DNA of 64,000 nt, taken from NCBI GenBank assembly GCA_040437565.1, contig JBDOQK010000023.1, forward strand, positions 186,001 to 250,000, read 5' to 3'. Below are positions 43,777 through 56,292 of the stretch, piece after piece; the stretch's first letter is position 1, and every line of letters begins with the position of its first letter. The DNA comes from Albugo candida (taxonomy: Eukaryota > Oomycota > Peronosporomycetes > Albuginales). A model generated the notes under the pieces. It saw nothing but the letters and a program-made list of their open reading frames with translations. It was not told the origin of the DNA and searched no databases. The position numbers were made by a program, and so were the translations under genes.

Positions 43777-44849
43777 TTATTGTTTGTTGAAAAGAGGATG
43801 GAAAACCTTGCCGATTACTGTTTTGGCCTGTGAGAAATCCATCGAATCCTGTTCCTTGATGTTGCGTCGTAATGATGAGCAGCGCTGTATGTCAACAGCG
43901 TTGTTTCTATTTTGAATGCAGGCTGTCCATCCATCTAATTCCTCTCGCTGTTTTTCTGGAAAGTAGGCGCGTTTGGAAGTTGCTACAGATACCACAGACT
44001 CTACTGCTGTTTTAGCCCACGAAATCGAATGTTTCTTCACCAATGTTTTCAATATTGGCATCAAAAGATGTAGCTCACTGCTGTCGTCTTGACGCAAGCT
44101 CTTCTCCGTTATCTTTTCTACTCGTTCTCGGATCACTTTGGTTGCTCTCACAAACACATAGGTGTCATCCGTCAGTAAGTCATAATGTGTGATTGCGGCC
44201 AGTGTCCAATTCTTCGTCGATTCTGAAGTTAAGTGCAATGCGTTTTCGTCTCTGAGTATACGGGTTATCAGTCTGTTGAGTGCCAATGATCCTGACCACT
44301 TGGCTAACAATTCATGTGTCATGAACGTATCGATACAAGCACTAAACTGAGAAGCAGTATCGCAATCAAAATGACTGTCCATCAATTGACAGAATAGCTC
44401 GCTCGCCTTCGGGAACCGACTGATACTTTTCTACAAAAGTGGGTCATGATTTATTAGATGTTATACTCTAATGTGTAAGCTCTTACCATGCAGCGTTGTA
44501 ATTTGTTAAGAGAAACCTCGAGATCGAAATCTTCTGTGAGTCGTTTGCGTTTTGATGTCGAGTTATTAGGGGTAGTATTGACAACGGGATTTGATGAAGG
44601 ACGAACAGGGGCAATTTTTTCGGCTAATATTGGACGATTTTCGGCATTTGGTAGTTCCAATCCGTGGTATAGATCCATTTGAAAGGTTATGGAAGATAGT
44701 TGGGTAGTAGTATCTGATTTTAGCTGGTTTTGCTTCACAAACGATACTGTTTTTGAACAAGTTTCGTGCAGGTTCAATGCTTGTATTGAGCCCCCGAAAT
44801 GTAATAATGTATTCGCTTCTTGATTATAGTAAGGCCGTCCGTGATTCAT
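43777..44849 (-). CDS. Hypothetical protein, two exons
   Basis: Exons 44849-44487 and 44430-43777, joined by a GTAAGA...TTGTAG intron, give 338 residues. The N-terminal third is polar with a basic cluster (NSTSKRKRLTEDFDLEV) that could be a nuclear signal. The C-terminal two thirds is a helical region (RFPKASELFCQLMDSHFD, ALNRLITRILRDEN, LHLLMPILKTLVKKHSISWAKTAVESVV) of HEAT or VHS-like character. I cannot assign a family. The stop lies about 210 bp from the convergent 3' end of the preceding gene. Confidence 0.65.
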
Positions 44850-45862
44850 TTAAAAATGTGCGTATATAAAACGTTTACTATAAGTCCAACCTTGATCATC
44901 AACTACAAATACGGAGTCTAAAATCAGAAGGACTATAAACATATACAGTATAAGTTGTCGCTATCTCTACATTAGCACAGCAAAGTAATAAGCCGAAAGC
45001 ATAACGCAGCCTGCAACTTTATCATTGTTTGCTCGGTATCAGGACGCAAATTCTAGCACCAATCTACCACTATGAGGTACAAATTCATCGTTTGAACCCT
45101 TCCTTTCAAAATTAGGGCTTCTGCGGACGAGTACTGATTTGGTTTAGACATGTCACTGACCCAATTGGGTATCATTGACAGACATACATTATGATGTAAT
45201 TCTGAAAACACATACCAATTACTTGATGGCCTCAGGCGAGCTTGTCAAGACAAGTGTACGTCATTCTACTGTTATTGGCAACTGCGTTCTACGCAGCACA
45301 TTGTGGAAGAAGAGAGTAAATGAAATGAATCCCGGTATTTTATAGATTTGACACACCAGCGCCGACATATTCAATTGTATGATTAGGTTTGCATATTTCT
45401 AAGCACAAACAAGAAATATTACATTGCTGAGTAGCTTGCAAATCTTTTCATCATGCTGTCCTGAGTAACTAATCAGACTCGACTTCCGACAAAGACAGTC
45501 AGTAGGAAGCGCTGTCGTTGTTCTAGTCATAGTGTAGCTTCTGACAGACAAGTGACAAATGAAATGTAAAGCCCATCTATCAACCTATGCAGCATCTGGT
45601 CCAGTTTGATTACACCGCCTTACGAATAGAATCTGAAAGTATATTTGAAACAGCTGGAAATGGGTTCCACGGAAGCTTCCATGCATGAGATCCGAGCATC
45701 TACGCCAGAAAGGGTCGCTGACCCTATGCATCCATTCTCTCACGTATTTTATTTAAAGAAATTTCAGCAGTTACAAAGCACAGCTGAGCTATAAATTGTC
45801 ATTCGACAAATTTGGCATGTTTGTGCTCCTCATAAGATGATATCTAACCCGACTAAGGACGA
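44850..45862. other. Intergenic, start of duplicated flank
   Basis: About 1 kb without a gene. From 45580 it belongs to the 873 bp duplicated flank described next. No RNA gene or repeat otherwise. Confidence 0.45.
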
Positions 45863-47425
45863 GTGAGATCCAATGAAGCTAATACGCCCAAGTGTCCAAC
45901 TTTAAGCAAAGTTTTGAACATGACCAGTCTCGGTGAAGTTTTATTGGGTGTTTCTGCTCCGAGCGAGCAAAGATCACACAGCAACAAGATAGTGTGCTCA
46001 TCCCTGCGATGGGGAAGAGATCCAAGAAATGTGATTTTACGACAGCATTCTAATGGGACTTCCGTTCTAGTGGACGCGGAGAATATCTGCCAGTATTTTG
46101 ATGAGATTGCCAGCTACCAATTATCGTGTCACAGCAACAACAGCTTGAGAATAGTAGACATGACGGAATCTGTCCGTACCACCTTGCCGCAGTCAAGTCA
46201 GAAAAGGCACAAGCACGGCTTGTTCGCATCCGCAGAGGAATATCAGCGAACTTCTCGGTACATTAGTGAATTACTTACGGAAGCATTGAAAGAAAATGCT
46301 GGACGTCACGAGCATACTCATATAACTCAACAGCCCTTGTTCGCCAGGAAGCCTGAAAAGTTAGTCGAAGACAGCTTTAGCCAAGATGAAGCCGAGGCTG
46401 TCTGCCAGGTGCAAAACACGTCGTCTACACTTTCTATTACAAAATATGAAGANNNNNNNNNNNNNNNNNNNNNNNNNNNNNNNNNNNNNNNNNNNNNNNN
46501 NNNNNNNNNNNNNNNNNNNNNNNNNNNNNNNNNNNNNNNNNNNNNNNNNNNNTCAACCTATGCAGCATCTGGTCCAGTTTGATTACACCGCCTTACGAAT
46601 AGAATCTGAAAGTATATTTGAAACAGCTGGAAATGGGTTCCACGGAAGCTTCCATGCATGAGATCCGAGCATCTACGCCAGAAAGGGTCGCTGACCCTAT
46701 GCATCCATTCTCTCACGTATTTTATTTAAAGAAATTTCAGCAGTTACAAAGCACAGCTGAGCTATAAATTGTCATTCGACAAATTTGGCATGTTTGTGCT
46801 CCTCATAAGATGATATCTAACCCGACTAAGGACGAGTGAGATCCAATGAAGCTAATACGCCCAAGTGTCCAACTTTAAGCAAAGTTTTGAACATGACCAG
46901 TCTCGGTGAAGTTTTATTGGGTGTTTCTGCTCCGAGCGAGCAAAGATCACACAGCAACAAGATAGTGTGCTCATCCCTGCGATGGGGAAGAGATCCAAGA
47001 AATGTGATTTTACGACAGCATTCTAATGGGACTTCCGTTCTAGTGGACGCGGAGAATATCTGCCAGTATTTTGATGAGATTGCCAGCTACCAATTATCGT
47101 GTCACAGCAACAACAGCTTGAGAATAGTAGACATGACGGAATCTGTCCGTACCACCTTGCCGCAGTCAAGTCAGAAAAGGCACAAGCACGGCTTGTTCGC
47201 ATCCGCAGAGGAATATCAGCGAACTTCTCGGTACATTAGTGAATTACTTACGGAAGCATTGAAAGAAAATGCTGGACGTCACGAGCATACTCATATAACT
47301 CAACAGCCCTTGTTCGCCAGGAAGCCTGAAAAGTTAGTCGAAGACAGCTTTAGCCAAGATGAAGCCGAGGCTGTCTGCCAGGTGCAAAACACGTCGTCTA
47401 CACTTTCTATTACAAAATATGAAGA
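45580..47425. repeat. Duplicated gap flank (873 bp, artefact)
   Basis: Bases 45580-46452 are repeated without visible change at 46553-47425 around 100 N (46453-46552). The first copy holds the 5' two thirds of the gene at 46893-47936. It is a contig overlap, the longest in the window, and creates a false truncated paralogue at 45863-46452. Confidence 0.92.
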
Positions 47426-47936
47426 TATAGCTAATAGATCACTCGATCTTTCGGGGAATGAAAGCCAATCGTTCAGCGTAGAATGCCCATTACAGCTCCG
47501 ACAGCCTACGAGCGTGTCTCGAGATTTTTCTCGACCGCAGATACAAAATTTCTACAAATTAGCAGTATCCTCGCACTGGAAGTCGGAAGGACGTCGTCTA
47601 AATCACTTTCCATTTGCAATGGGTAAGACGTCTGTCATCACCTCGAAAATGCCTCTTAGACCGAACTCTTTCGGAAAGATGAGTACAGATGCTAATATAG
47701 CCAAGATACAAAAAGAAAACTATTCTCGAGCGCAAAGAATAAGACCGTTTATCAGTCATGGGACACGAAGTACAAAAACAGGAATAGGCACAACGGAAGA
47801 TATGCTTCATGCGCACAAGAAAAAGAATGTACAAACAAGCGCGAAGGAAGAAAAGCGCAAATTTAGAGCCCGAGTCAAAGAGCTTGTGAATACCGTTAGT
47901 CTCAGTCGTACAACAGGCTGCGAAGCACACAAATGA
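46893..47936 (+). CDS. Hypothetical basic, Ser-rich protein
   Basis: The first ATG in the frame gives 347 residues (MTSLGEVLLGVS...). The frame is open 19 codons further upstream from a GTG, which may be part of an upstream exon. The protein is rich in Ser, Arg and Lys, with RPSSFGK-like and HAHKKKNVQ basic stretches, and no globular domain is obvious. Near residue 110 the helix YQRTSRYISELLTEALKENAG is the most ordered part. I do not recognise it. Confidence 0.6.
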   Translation: MTSLGEVLLGVSAPSEQRSHSNKIVCSSLRWGRDPRNVILRQHSNGTSVLVDAENICQYFDEIASYQLSCHSNNSLRIVDMTESVRTTLPQSSQKRHKHGLFASAEEYQRTSRYISELLTEALKENAGRHEHTHITQQPLFARKPEKLVEDSFSQDEAEAVCQVQNTSSTLSITKYEDIANRSLDLSGNESQSFSVECPLQLRQPTSVSRDFSRPQIQNFYKLAVSSHWKSEGRRLNHFPFAMGKTSVITSKMPLRPNSFGKMSTDANIAKIQKENYSRAQRIRPFISHGTRSTKTGIGTTEDMLHAHKKKNVQTSAKEEKRKFRARVKELVNTVSLSRTTGCEAHK

Positions 47937-48724
47937 TGGCAAGTGACTAAATCTTGTATTCGACAAGTTTTGGATACCATTTATCAGAAACATGCGAACG
48001 GAGCCATCCGCTTGCAATCCTTCTTACCCGATAGGAAGATGCGACTTCATGATATTAATTGCAGTTTTAATCTTCTCCTCTTGAAAAGCCAAGAATGCTA
48101 TCAATTCTGGAAGCCGCTATCTCACGAATTTCACGAGTATGAGTAGCTTGTCACTCGCACCTTGCTTCTTCTGCGCTAACGATCTGGCCATCTGGACAAG
48201 CCAATTCGTATCGATGCAGCCTGTATACTGAATTTCAAATCTGATCGTGCACCCTATATCATACATTTTCTCCATCTTTGGAAGAAGTACTGGGATAGAG
48301 ATGTCTCAATTGGCATGAAGCAGTACACAACGATCTCGCATGATTGCGCCGCCTGGCTTCAAGACCGGATACGTAACGAGTAATTTATATGTCCAGATGA
48401 TGATCAACGTCATCGAAACGGAAAGAAAGTTTGCTAAAAAAAAGATGTAGTTTCTGTACGAATGGCACAAGATTCTAAATGGTAGTATGGGTAGGACTAA
48501 GCGCCATGATCTATATTAGAGAAATGTATGTAGATTAAGGATCCCATATCTTTGGGCTCTATTTCGCCAGACACTTGAGGTTCTTGTATCGTACGATTTT
48601 GGAAGAGTCCGTTGATTGCAATCAAATCTCAGCAGCGTTCATGACTATATCGACACCGACAAGGCATCTGCAGTCGCTACCTACAAATAAGTTTGTCAGC
48701 ACCGTACTAGAAATATCAGGAAGA

Positions 48725-49118
48725 ATATTTCTAACTGGGTAATGGTTCGTCCACTCTTGCAATCGTGAGTAATCAATTAAGCGTTCGTCAAAATCATATC
48801 TTCCTTAAGAGTACATTCGCGAGTGCCGTTAGCAGCGACAAAATTCGCCAATGTGACGGACCAGAGGACCANNNNNNNNNNNNNNNNNNNNNNNNNNNNN
48901 NNNNNNNNNNNNNNNNNNNNNNNNNNNNNNNNNNNNNNNNNNNNNNNNNNNNNNNNNNNNNNNNNNNNNNNATATTTCTAACTGGGTAATGGTTCGTCCA
49001 CTCTTGCAATCGTGAGTAATCAATTAAGCGTTCGTCAAAATCATATCTTCCTTAAGAGTACATTCGCGAGTGCCGTTAGCAGCGACAAAATTCGCCAATG
49101 TGACGGACCAGAGGACCA
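48725..49118. repeat. Duplicated gap flank (147 bp, artefact)
   Basis: Bases 48725-48871 recur at 48972-49118 around 100 N (48872-48971). This is a contig overlap in the gene-poor region. Confidence 0.9.
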
Positions 49119-52100
49119 GTACTGTTCTCCGTCCATCACTACAAGCACATCACATCAAAAAAGACTCAATCTCTACTATTCTGCATCTTTCATCGCGGGG
49201 TGGCCATCGCTATAGAAACCGTTGACGACATCAGAATATGTTAAATACTAGCAATTTAGGCTACAGAGAGCTCATTACTAGCATCTCCAAGTTGGTGGGG
49301 GAAAAAGCTCTAATCAATGCAAACACGTAATGTCCGCTTTACACAGCATAACGCCAAATTAAATGTCACTTTTAAACGGATGCAGGTATGTGTGAATGTG
49401 TGGGAACTTCATCGACATCGCGGGCATTGATCGGAATTCCACAACTGTACCCAAAATTTATAAGCTTCACGACTTGAAACAAATTGCGGTGGCGTGTGGA
49501 GAGTTCTTTACTACAGTGCATTGAATTAGCATGTCTGAGGTTCGCAATGTTTCAATTTGTATATCGCGTCATATTTGTCGCAATGGTGTCACAACGAACT
49601 TGATTTGGAGCGAGGATGTGGGCTTGAAATGTACAGCCCCATTTAGACGTACCACAAAATAGTAATGGCTTCTACTTTGCATGCATTATTGCTCGCTGGA
49701 ACAAAATGAGCATTACGTTTTCATTGTTCCTCTTTTCAGTTTTCTACTAATGATGCAGACCTGCTTCTACTACCAGATGGATGTTATATAATCATACGAG
49801 CTGACAGCCTTTAATCGGGTGCTTCAAGACTGCAGACAATGTGTGATGCTCACTCTTACAAATCTTCAAAATCTTCGTAAATGATAGCCAACACACTTTT
49901 ATATTATCATAATCTCAATGCGCTACAGCGAGTTATTATCATCAGAAGCAAGTGAACGAGCGACAGCTCCGCATGATTGTATGAACCTGAAGATATGTGT
50001 CAAATGTTTCGTGGAGTACGTCGACATTTAATAGATAGGCTCTCATCTGTGATAATTGTCTTGGTGCACCTTTAACTCTGTAAGTTTGTGGTATTTGTGT
50101 ATCTTGTCCACTTCTTGAGCACTGTCACATCTACCATTTGGTTTAGCATGTATCTGGTCCAAACGTACTGTAGCCTGATCACATCGTGCAGCTCCATAAC
50201 CTCGTATACTTGTCGACGCTCCAGATCCAATGTGTCGCGGATGCGAGTACTGCAGTTTTTCCAAGTACATAGATGCTCTACCAAATGTAAGATGCGGCAG
50301 AGTAAAGTGAAAATGCTCAACAGGTGTACAAGTAACACGAACTTATTATGTGGAGGAAGCTCGGAACACCTACCAGAATTGTATTGATCGAACTTGCATA
50401 ATTTTTGTAGTGAATACGTGAAATGACCAGAAACTAAGGCTTTTTGCGTGTAGAGTTGATAGACATGGAAATTGATTGCTTACGAATGCATGCTCGTTAC
50501 TTATGATACGGGGATCAATAGAAGAGCATACTGGGTTTGCAGAGCAGTTCGTAACTCATACGAGATACATTCGTACATGCATAAAATTAAATCAGAGCGC
50601 ATGTTCATTTGTCAATGATGAGTGCTCGTGAAATAAGCTCTCGACGCCGGTTGTAGTAGCAACGCCGAGTTTTAGTATCGATCCTCATTCTCTTTTTGCT
50701 ACGTTGCTGATGAGACAAAACACATATATGGGATACTGTGTCACATACGCCAAGCTTTGGCTGGTATCACCTTTCAATCTGTTGCATCTGGTCTCTACCT
50801 GTATGAAGATCAAACAATAATCAGCTACAATTTTTTGTGTGCCCTGCATTTGAAGTAAGACTCTCCATAAGGAGAATTCGAAGGATTGGGATTCCAAAGT
50901 GACAACGATCTAGACCACTTGTCATTGCAAAGATAAGAGAAGTATCCTCTTTTGGTGCATGCGGAGAATCTCGGTTCCGCAACTTACTTATCTTATCCTA
51001 TCAAACAGCTTCTCATAAAGTCTTATTACTGACGCCTTTTCACACCTTTGTTTTCCGGTACGCTATCAAACTCTCTTTGAAGATGCCACAAACGCTCATT
51101 CTCGACGAAAAGCTAACAAGAAGTTTGAATGAAGCATGATATGGATTCAATTTGGCGATAGAACAAAGGTGATATGGTGACAGTTCCTACATGTCACTGA
51201 GTCTAAATGTATACAGCTTTGAACGATTGGGTAAAGCTATAGCGAAGACATGCATATCAACAGATCCACGCTATTCAGAGACATGTGTGAGGTTATCTAG
51301 TAATTGTTGCTGAGCCTGGTCAGCACTTGAAGGCCTCGTTAAAGTTGAGCGATTCAAGTCCAAAAAGTCGTTCTTTTTCTGATTAGTAAAATGTCCTGAT
51401 CCAGGCACTATTTCCCCATCATGATGAGGCCATTCGTATTGCCTTGATTACAAAATTTATCATCTGTTGCGATGCTTTACACTTGGGCTGATGGTTCCAA
51501 ACTGCAATGAGAATTTTCGGGATTACTTAAATTGTTTAGAGACCGTACACTTGACTTGATAATGTTCTCTAGGTGTCTTTCACCATTCGGGATGTTGTTT
51601 TTGACTAAAGCTGCTAAAGCTGCAATCTACTTTCCATTCTTAAAAGGTCTTTATCCTAATCGGATTTGTAAGAGCAGACCATCATCTCAATACTTTGCCA
51701 CTCGTGGTTTTCAAATACATGAATTGTGTAGTGTCACTTCTGTTTTGTCATAATATGGAAATAATTGGTAGTGATTTTGTGAGGAAAAGGTCACATTATC
51801 ACGGTTCAGGTCGGCTGCAACGACACAATCACTCTTCCGTATTTAGATGTAGCTGACATTGATAGTACTGTGTGAGCTTTCAAAGAGGGAAAAAGTGTGA
51901 CAATTATCGAAGCTAGAATAAAAAACCCTCGGGCATGGTTGCCTGAAGCACTTCGGGAATGAGATGTTCTTCGTAGGGAAGGATGGAGCTTGCGATGCGT
52001 CATGAATAAAAAAGTTGAATCTCTTGGCCAGATAACATCGCCTCGTCTAAACGGTTGACTATTACGCGTTCATTATGAGCAGTTGATCAATGGTTATGCT

Positions 52101-52363
52101 TTAAGAAATTCAATAAGAGTAGAGTTGCACTTTGCTACCTTCAATAGACTTACCCGAATTTTTTTCCGACGGGAATGTTTCGTAGAAATAGAACAAACTT
52201 GTATGTAGCTTAGAATTATATCATGGTGATCCCTTGTGCTAAGTTAATATAATCAATTGGGAATACTTCACAGCCTTTAAAGTTATTTTTACATTAGTCT
52301 AAACATTGTTAAATGAACGATAAGCCTAATATCACTTGTTGATTTATTAGTTTTTTTCAATAG

Positions 52364-52873
52364 TTGCAAACTCGCTTGAATAATGACAAGACTTACTTAT
52401 CATTACAATTCATACTGATGCTTCCTGCCAGAGCTATGGATGTACAAGATAATTTAGACTATCATCATGCCACAACGATTGATCTGGAAACAAGATGTCA
52501 GCACAACAGCATCTGGACGTGTACTTCTCCCTATCGCCTCCTTCGGAGAGGAAGCTTCACCACTAAACGAAAAGTTACTGAACATCCCTCGCTTAAATGG
52601 CAGACCAGCGGAGTTCTAGAAGTCTCGCCTGTCCGTAACTACGATTTATTGAATCTCGGGAGATGTTTTGCTTCTATGGCAACCATGCTAAAAAAGAAGG
52701 CACCTTGTGCATTCCTCACATCCAATGAGATTTTTTTGCTCATTGGAACAAGCATTTGCTCTTTGACTCTTTTCCACAGGAAAGCGAGTGTATGTTTTGT
52801 TCATAAGGATCACCTCGTAAATGCTGCCAGACGAAGGTCAGCGGTCGGAAAATCTCGAATTATATTCATATGA
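52364..52873 (+). CDS. Possible small protein or exon
   Basis: The longest open frame in the gene-poor region, 169 codons from a non-ATG codon, with the first ATG at codon 19. The product is Cys- and Lys-containing with a short hydrophobic stretch (FLLIGTSICSLTLF). No signal peptide or known motif. It could be chance or a lineage-specific gene. Confidence 0.25.
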   Translation: MQTRLNNDKTYLSLQFILMLPARAMDVQDNLDYHHATTIDLETRCQHNSIWTCTSPYRLLRRGSFTTKRKVTEHPSLKWQTSGVLEVSPVRNYDLLNLGRCFASMATMLKKKAPCAFLTSNEIFLLIGTSICSLTLFHRKASVCFVHKDHLVNAARRRSAVGKSRIIFI

Positions 52874-55800
52874 CGCAATGAGTGAATTATCCGACCAAAA
52901 AACAGGCCTCCAGCCAGAAGCATTGATTGTTTGGCCTCACCAAATAAAACGGCATGGGTAAGCCTCTTTATACGAGGAAGAGTCAGAGTTGACGCTGATT
53001 GACGAGTAGACCAAAGATCTCAAAGATTGACAATGAATGTTGTTTAAAGAGTTATGTTTTCCATTTGGATAAAGGCCAGTTTTTAGATTGTTAATAGTCA
53101 GATTAAAAAAAATATTTGATAGTCGGTCCAAGTTCATCTAAGCTGATCATTTGCAATGCTTGAAGGGCATAAACATATTTTTTCTCGTTCGTACCGATAG
53201 GCAGCAGAAGTTACATACCGGCTGAATAGAGTCGATAGTTTGTGTGCATTTTACATTCAAGAAGTTCATATCGAGTCAATCAGATACAAATCAGGGCCAA
53301 AATTTTTTTTAAAGGAAGCAGACATTGAAGTGAAAAGCAATGGAGCATTTTTTGCCAGTTTTGCATCCAACTGATGAGCAACGTTCTTGTATGTCGCATT
53401 GTTACATAAGCTTATCCATTCATCAAATCCCTTTTGGGAAAATTTAGTCATCTTGAAGCTTCCTTCCGTAGACACTGCTTATGATCCGAGAAATTGAAAC
53501 GTGTATTCGGCCGTGATTTTCATTTGGAAATAAGATCTATCCAGGCGAATGTGTTATTAGTTCCCGGATCACTTTGCCTACACTCCTAGATTGTGCGTGC
53601 TGATTGATGAATTATAGTGTGAGTGCTAGTATCAACCATCACTCAAGGATTCCAAAATTCAGCTGAAACTGAGCCGTTGTCTTGGAGTATGTCCATCAGC
53701 TGGTGAAACAGCTCATGATTTTCCGGGAAGCGCGTGGTATTTTGTACAGAGTGATATGGCTTGTGAATATGTGAAATAACTATGCTTAAAATATCGGTGA
53801 GTAGCTTTGTACTAAAAAGCTTCGGTTCCTTGCGATGCGGCTACTTGTCAATTAAACATAGGAGTCGCTGCTGTACAAGCCAAATCGTCTTATGTTCCAA
53901 TCTTTGAATCAAAAGATTTGGATTTGGAGCAAATGTTCTATCACTATCTGTAGCTGATGCTTAGCAATACACCGCGTCAACCTTACCACATTACAGGTGT
54001 TTCTCATTACAAAGCCAAAGATGTAGTTAATGTCAGCTTCTGCATGGCATGCACATGCATACGCACTCAAAAGTGCTGACTACGGCCGTATTGGAATACG
54101 ATCAAAATGGTAGACACTGGCGATAACAATGTCTCACTCAAAGTGATCATTGCATTGAATCTTGTTAGAAGTGCTTTCCAGTCGACCCAATGCTTTCACA
54201 AAAACGGAGTAGACCTTCTGCCCAACTCGTACACGGCTCAAGCCAATCCCTCGTATCAAAGTTACCCCGGGGTTTGACGTTTTGCATGTTTTTTAGGATA
54301 TCAGTGTTAGGCGCAGTACAAAAGTAGGCAAACTTTATGCGCAAGGAAGAGAGTTGAGGAACTAATTTTACATGTATGCGAGCAGAACACTAATACATCG
54401 ACCGTTCTCGCAGTAAGGATTCCTGGTCTTAATGTTGCAATCGATATGACGAATACGTTTATAAGTACTTTCAGGTTGCCACAAAGAAACGCGATTGGCA
54501 TATGGCTTCCTGGGTCGTTGTTGGTCTTTTCAGTAAAGATGCTTACCGAGTGGCGCTGTGATGAAATAAATACCTTTCCTCGGCAGGCGGTTTCCTATTT
54601 GCGTCAAAAAGTGCAGCTAGTTGCCCATCCATGTCTGGAGATGGACTTCTCCACGTGTGCTTTCTACAAAAATAGATCAAGTTCGGACCCAAGCAGAGGA
54701 TCTCTCTACACGCTTCACGTGATGATCGAACTTACATCTTCGTCGCATCAATAATTATTATTTTTTAGCCGAACTCCTTGCCGTGACTTCTTCGTGTCGT
54801 AGGATATTGATTGTTGCATAATATGCTGACTCAACATCAGATTGGCTATGTAGTGGAAGCTTTCTTTGAGGTGCTTAAATCTAGTCGTCTACCAACTTCT
54901 ATCTGATCGTTGCAGACCGGATGATGATGACAGCTTATCGATCGAATATGCCACCCTCCCAGAAATTATGAATCTTCGAAGGCGTCCGTTATTGTTTCGC
55001 ATCAAGCCGCTTCAACTTTGATTGCTTCGACTTGTTGAACGTCATGTATTCCAACTGGAACACAGTAAATCTTACGATGATGTGCGCTTACTTTCAAATT
55101 AACACCTCTAAAAAACTGGCGATAGCATGAGGTCAATAACTTATCCTCAACTAATTGGGTAAAACATTCATCAAAACATACCATTTTGCCTACAAACAAA
55201 TAAGTCTTCTATCTCCATCTCGTTGTTCCCATCTTAGCACAACAGCTAATCTTCCTCTTGCACTGCCTTCATTCTTTGGTAAAGGGTTCAATTCGCGGGG
55301 GAAGAGATCTTGGTCTATTTTATGCAGTTTGCGATGGCGTGAGGAAAGCTAACATTGCCGCTTAACAGCTCTCAAGCAATTCAGCGAGTTTTGGTGCAAG
55401 TTGCCTAGTTGCTTTGTATAAAATGAATAGCGTGTTTTCCCTTTCCATTTTTCGTGCAATATCAAAACGTGTTAATATCACAGAAAATGGTCTTTTGATA
55501 CGTCATCCAGACCTATAGTACTGGATTATCGCGAAATTGATTAAAGAAGCAAGCTATGCCATTTCCATTGCAATGGGAGAACGTACCTGGGACAATAAAG
55601 ACGAATACAATTTTAGTACATGACAAACGGAGCAATCACCACACAAAGCTTGTAGTGGCACCAGCAAGAAGAAATATTGAAAATTGGCTTTAGTAAAACA
55701 GAGAGCTGTCACTCTGGCGCCCATTAAACTCTGTACTAGAAGTCATAATCGAGCTGGAATTGAGGCACACATGAGAAAGAGCTATATGCCACATATATCG

Positions 55801-56292
55801 CCCATCGAAATGGAACGGACCCTTACTCTGAGCCCCTACTTGCTGGGTGTAAAAGGAATAGAAGCGTTGCACTTCCATCATCTCTGCTCATTTATCAGCC
55901 TTGTTATCTCCGTTCTATTTTAGTTAATGACCAAAAGTAAACTGGCAGCGTTTGTATGCACAACTCTACTGACCTGAGGCCAATCTGCGATGCTCAGCTT
56001 TTTCAAAGCATCAGATGCTGCCAAAAGTAAAGCCCATACAATTGTATAGACTTATGATTTCCAATAGAAGACCAATACCCAGTGATAGATAAACATCGCT
56101 GCAGTCAAATGCTTTCTGATTGCATTTATTTGAATGAAGTTACAAAGCGCAAGTCGCTCATCTTTTTGCCAATGTCACGCAGAGTACGTCAACTTCGAAC
56201 TCGATTGCCCGAATGCATCCCGGCTTTAGTAAATTTCGTATAACAGCACCACATAGTTTTGCGAGCGAGACGTTATGTTATCTGATGCATAG

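Larger units (their letters stand above)
47937..56292. other. Long gene-poor region
   Basis: About 8.4 kb with no recognised gene, unusually long for this compact window. Open frames are short and mostly overlap others on the opposite strand. The longest is 52364-52873 (+, described separately). Others of 60-105 residues at 50043-50387, 51532-51753, 53266-53475, 54446-54754 and 55684-55923 show no motif. The base composition is AT-rich with many stops. It may be decayed repeat or old gene sequence. I could not identify any element family. Confidence 0.4.

Noticed and set aside
45863-46452. A truncated paralogue of the gene at 46893-47936
   Set aside because: It is the same sequence shown twice around a 100 N gap.
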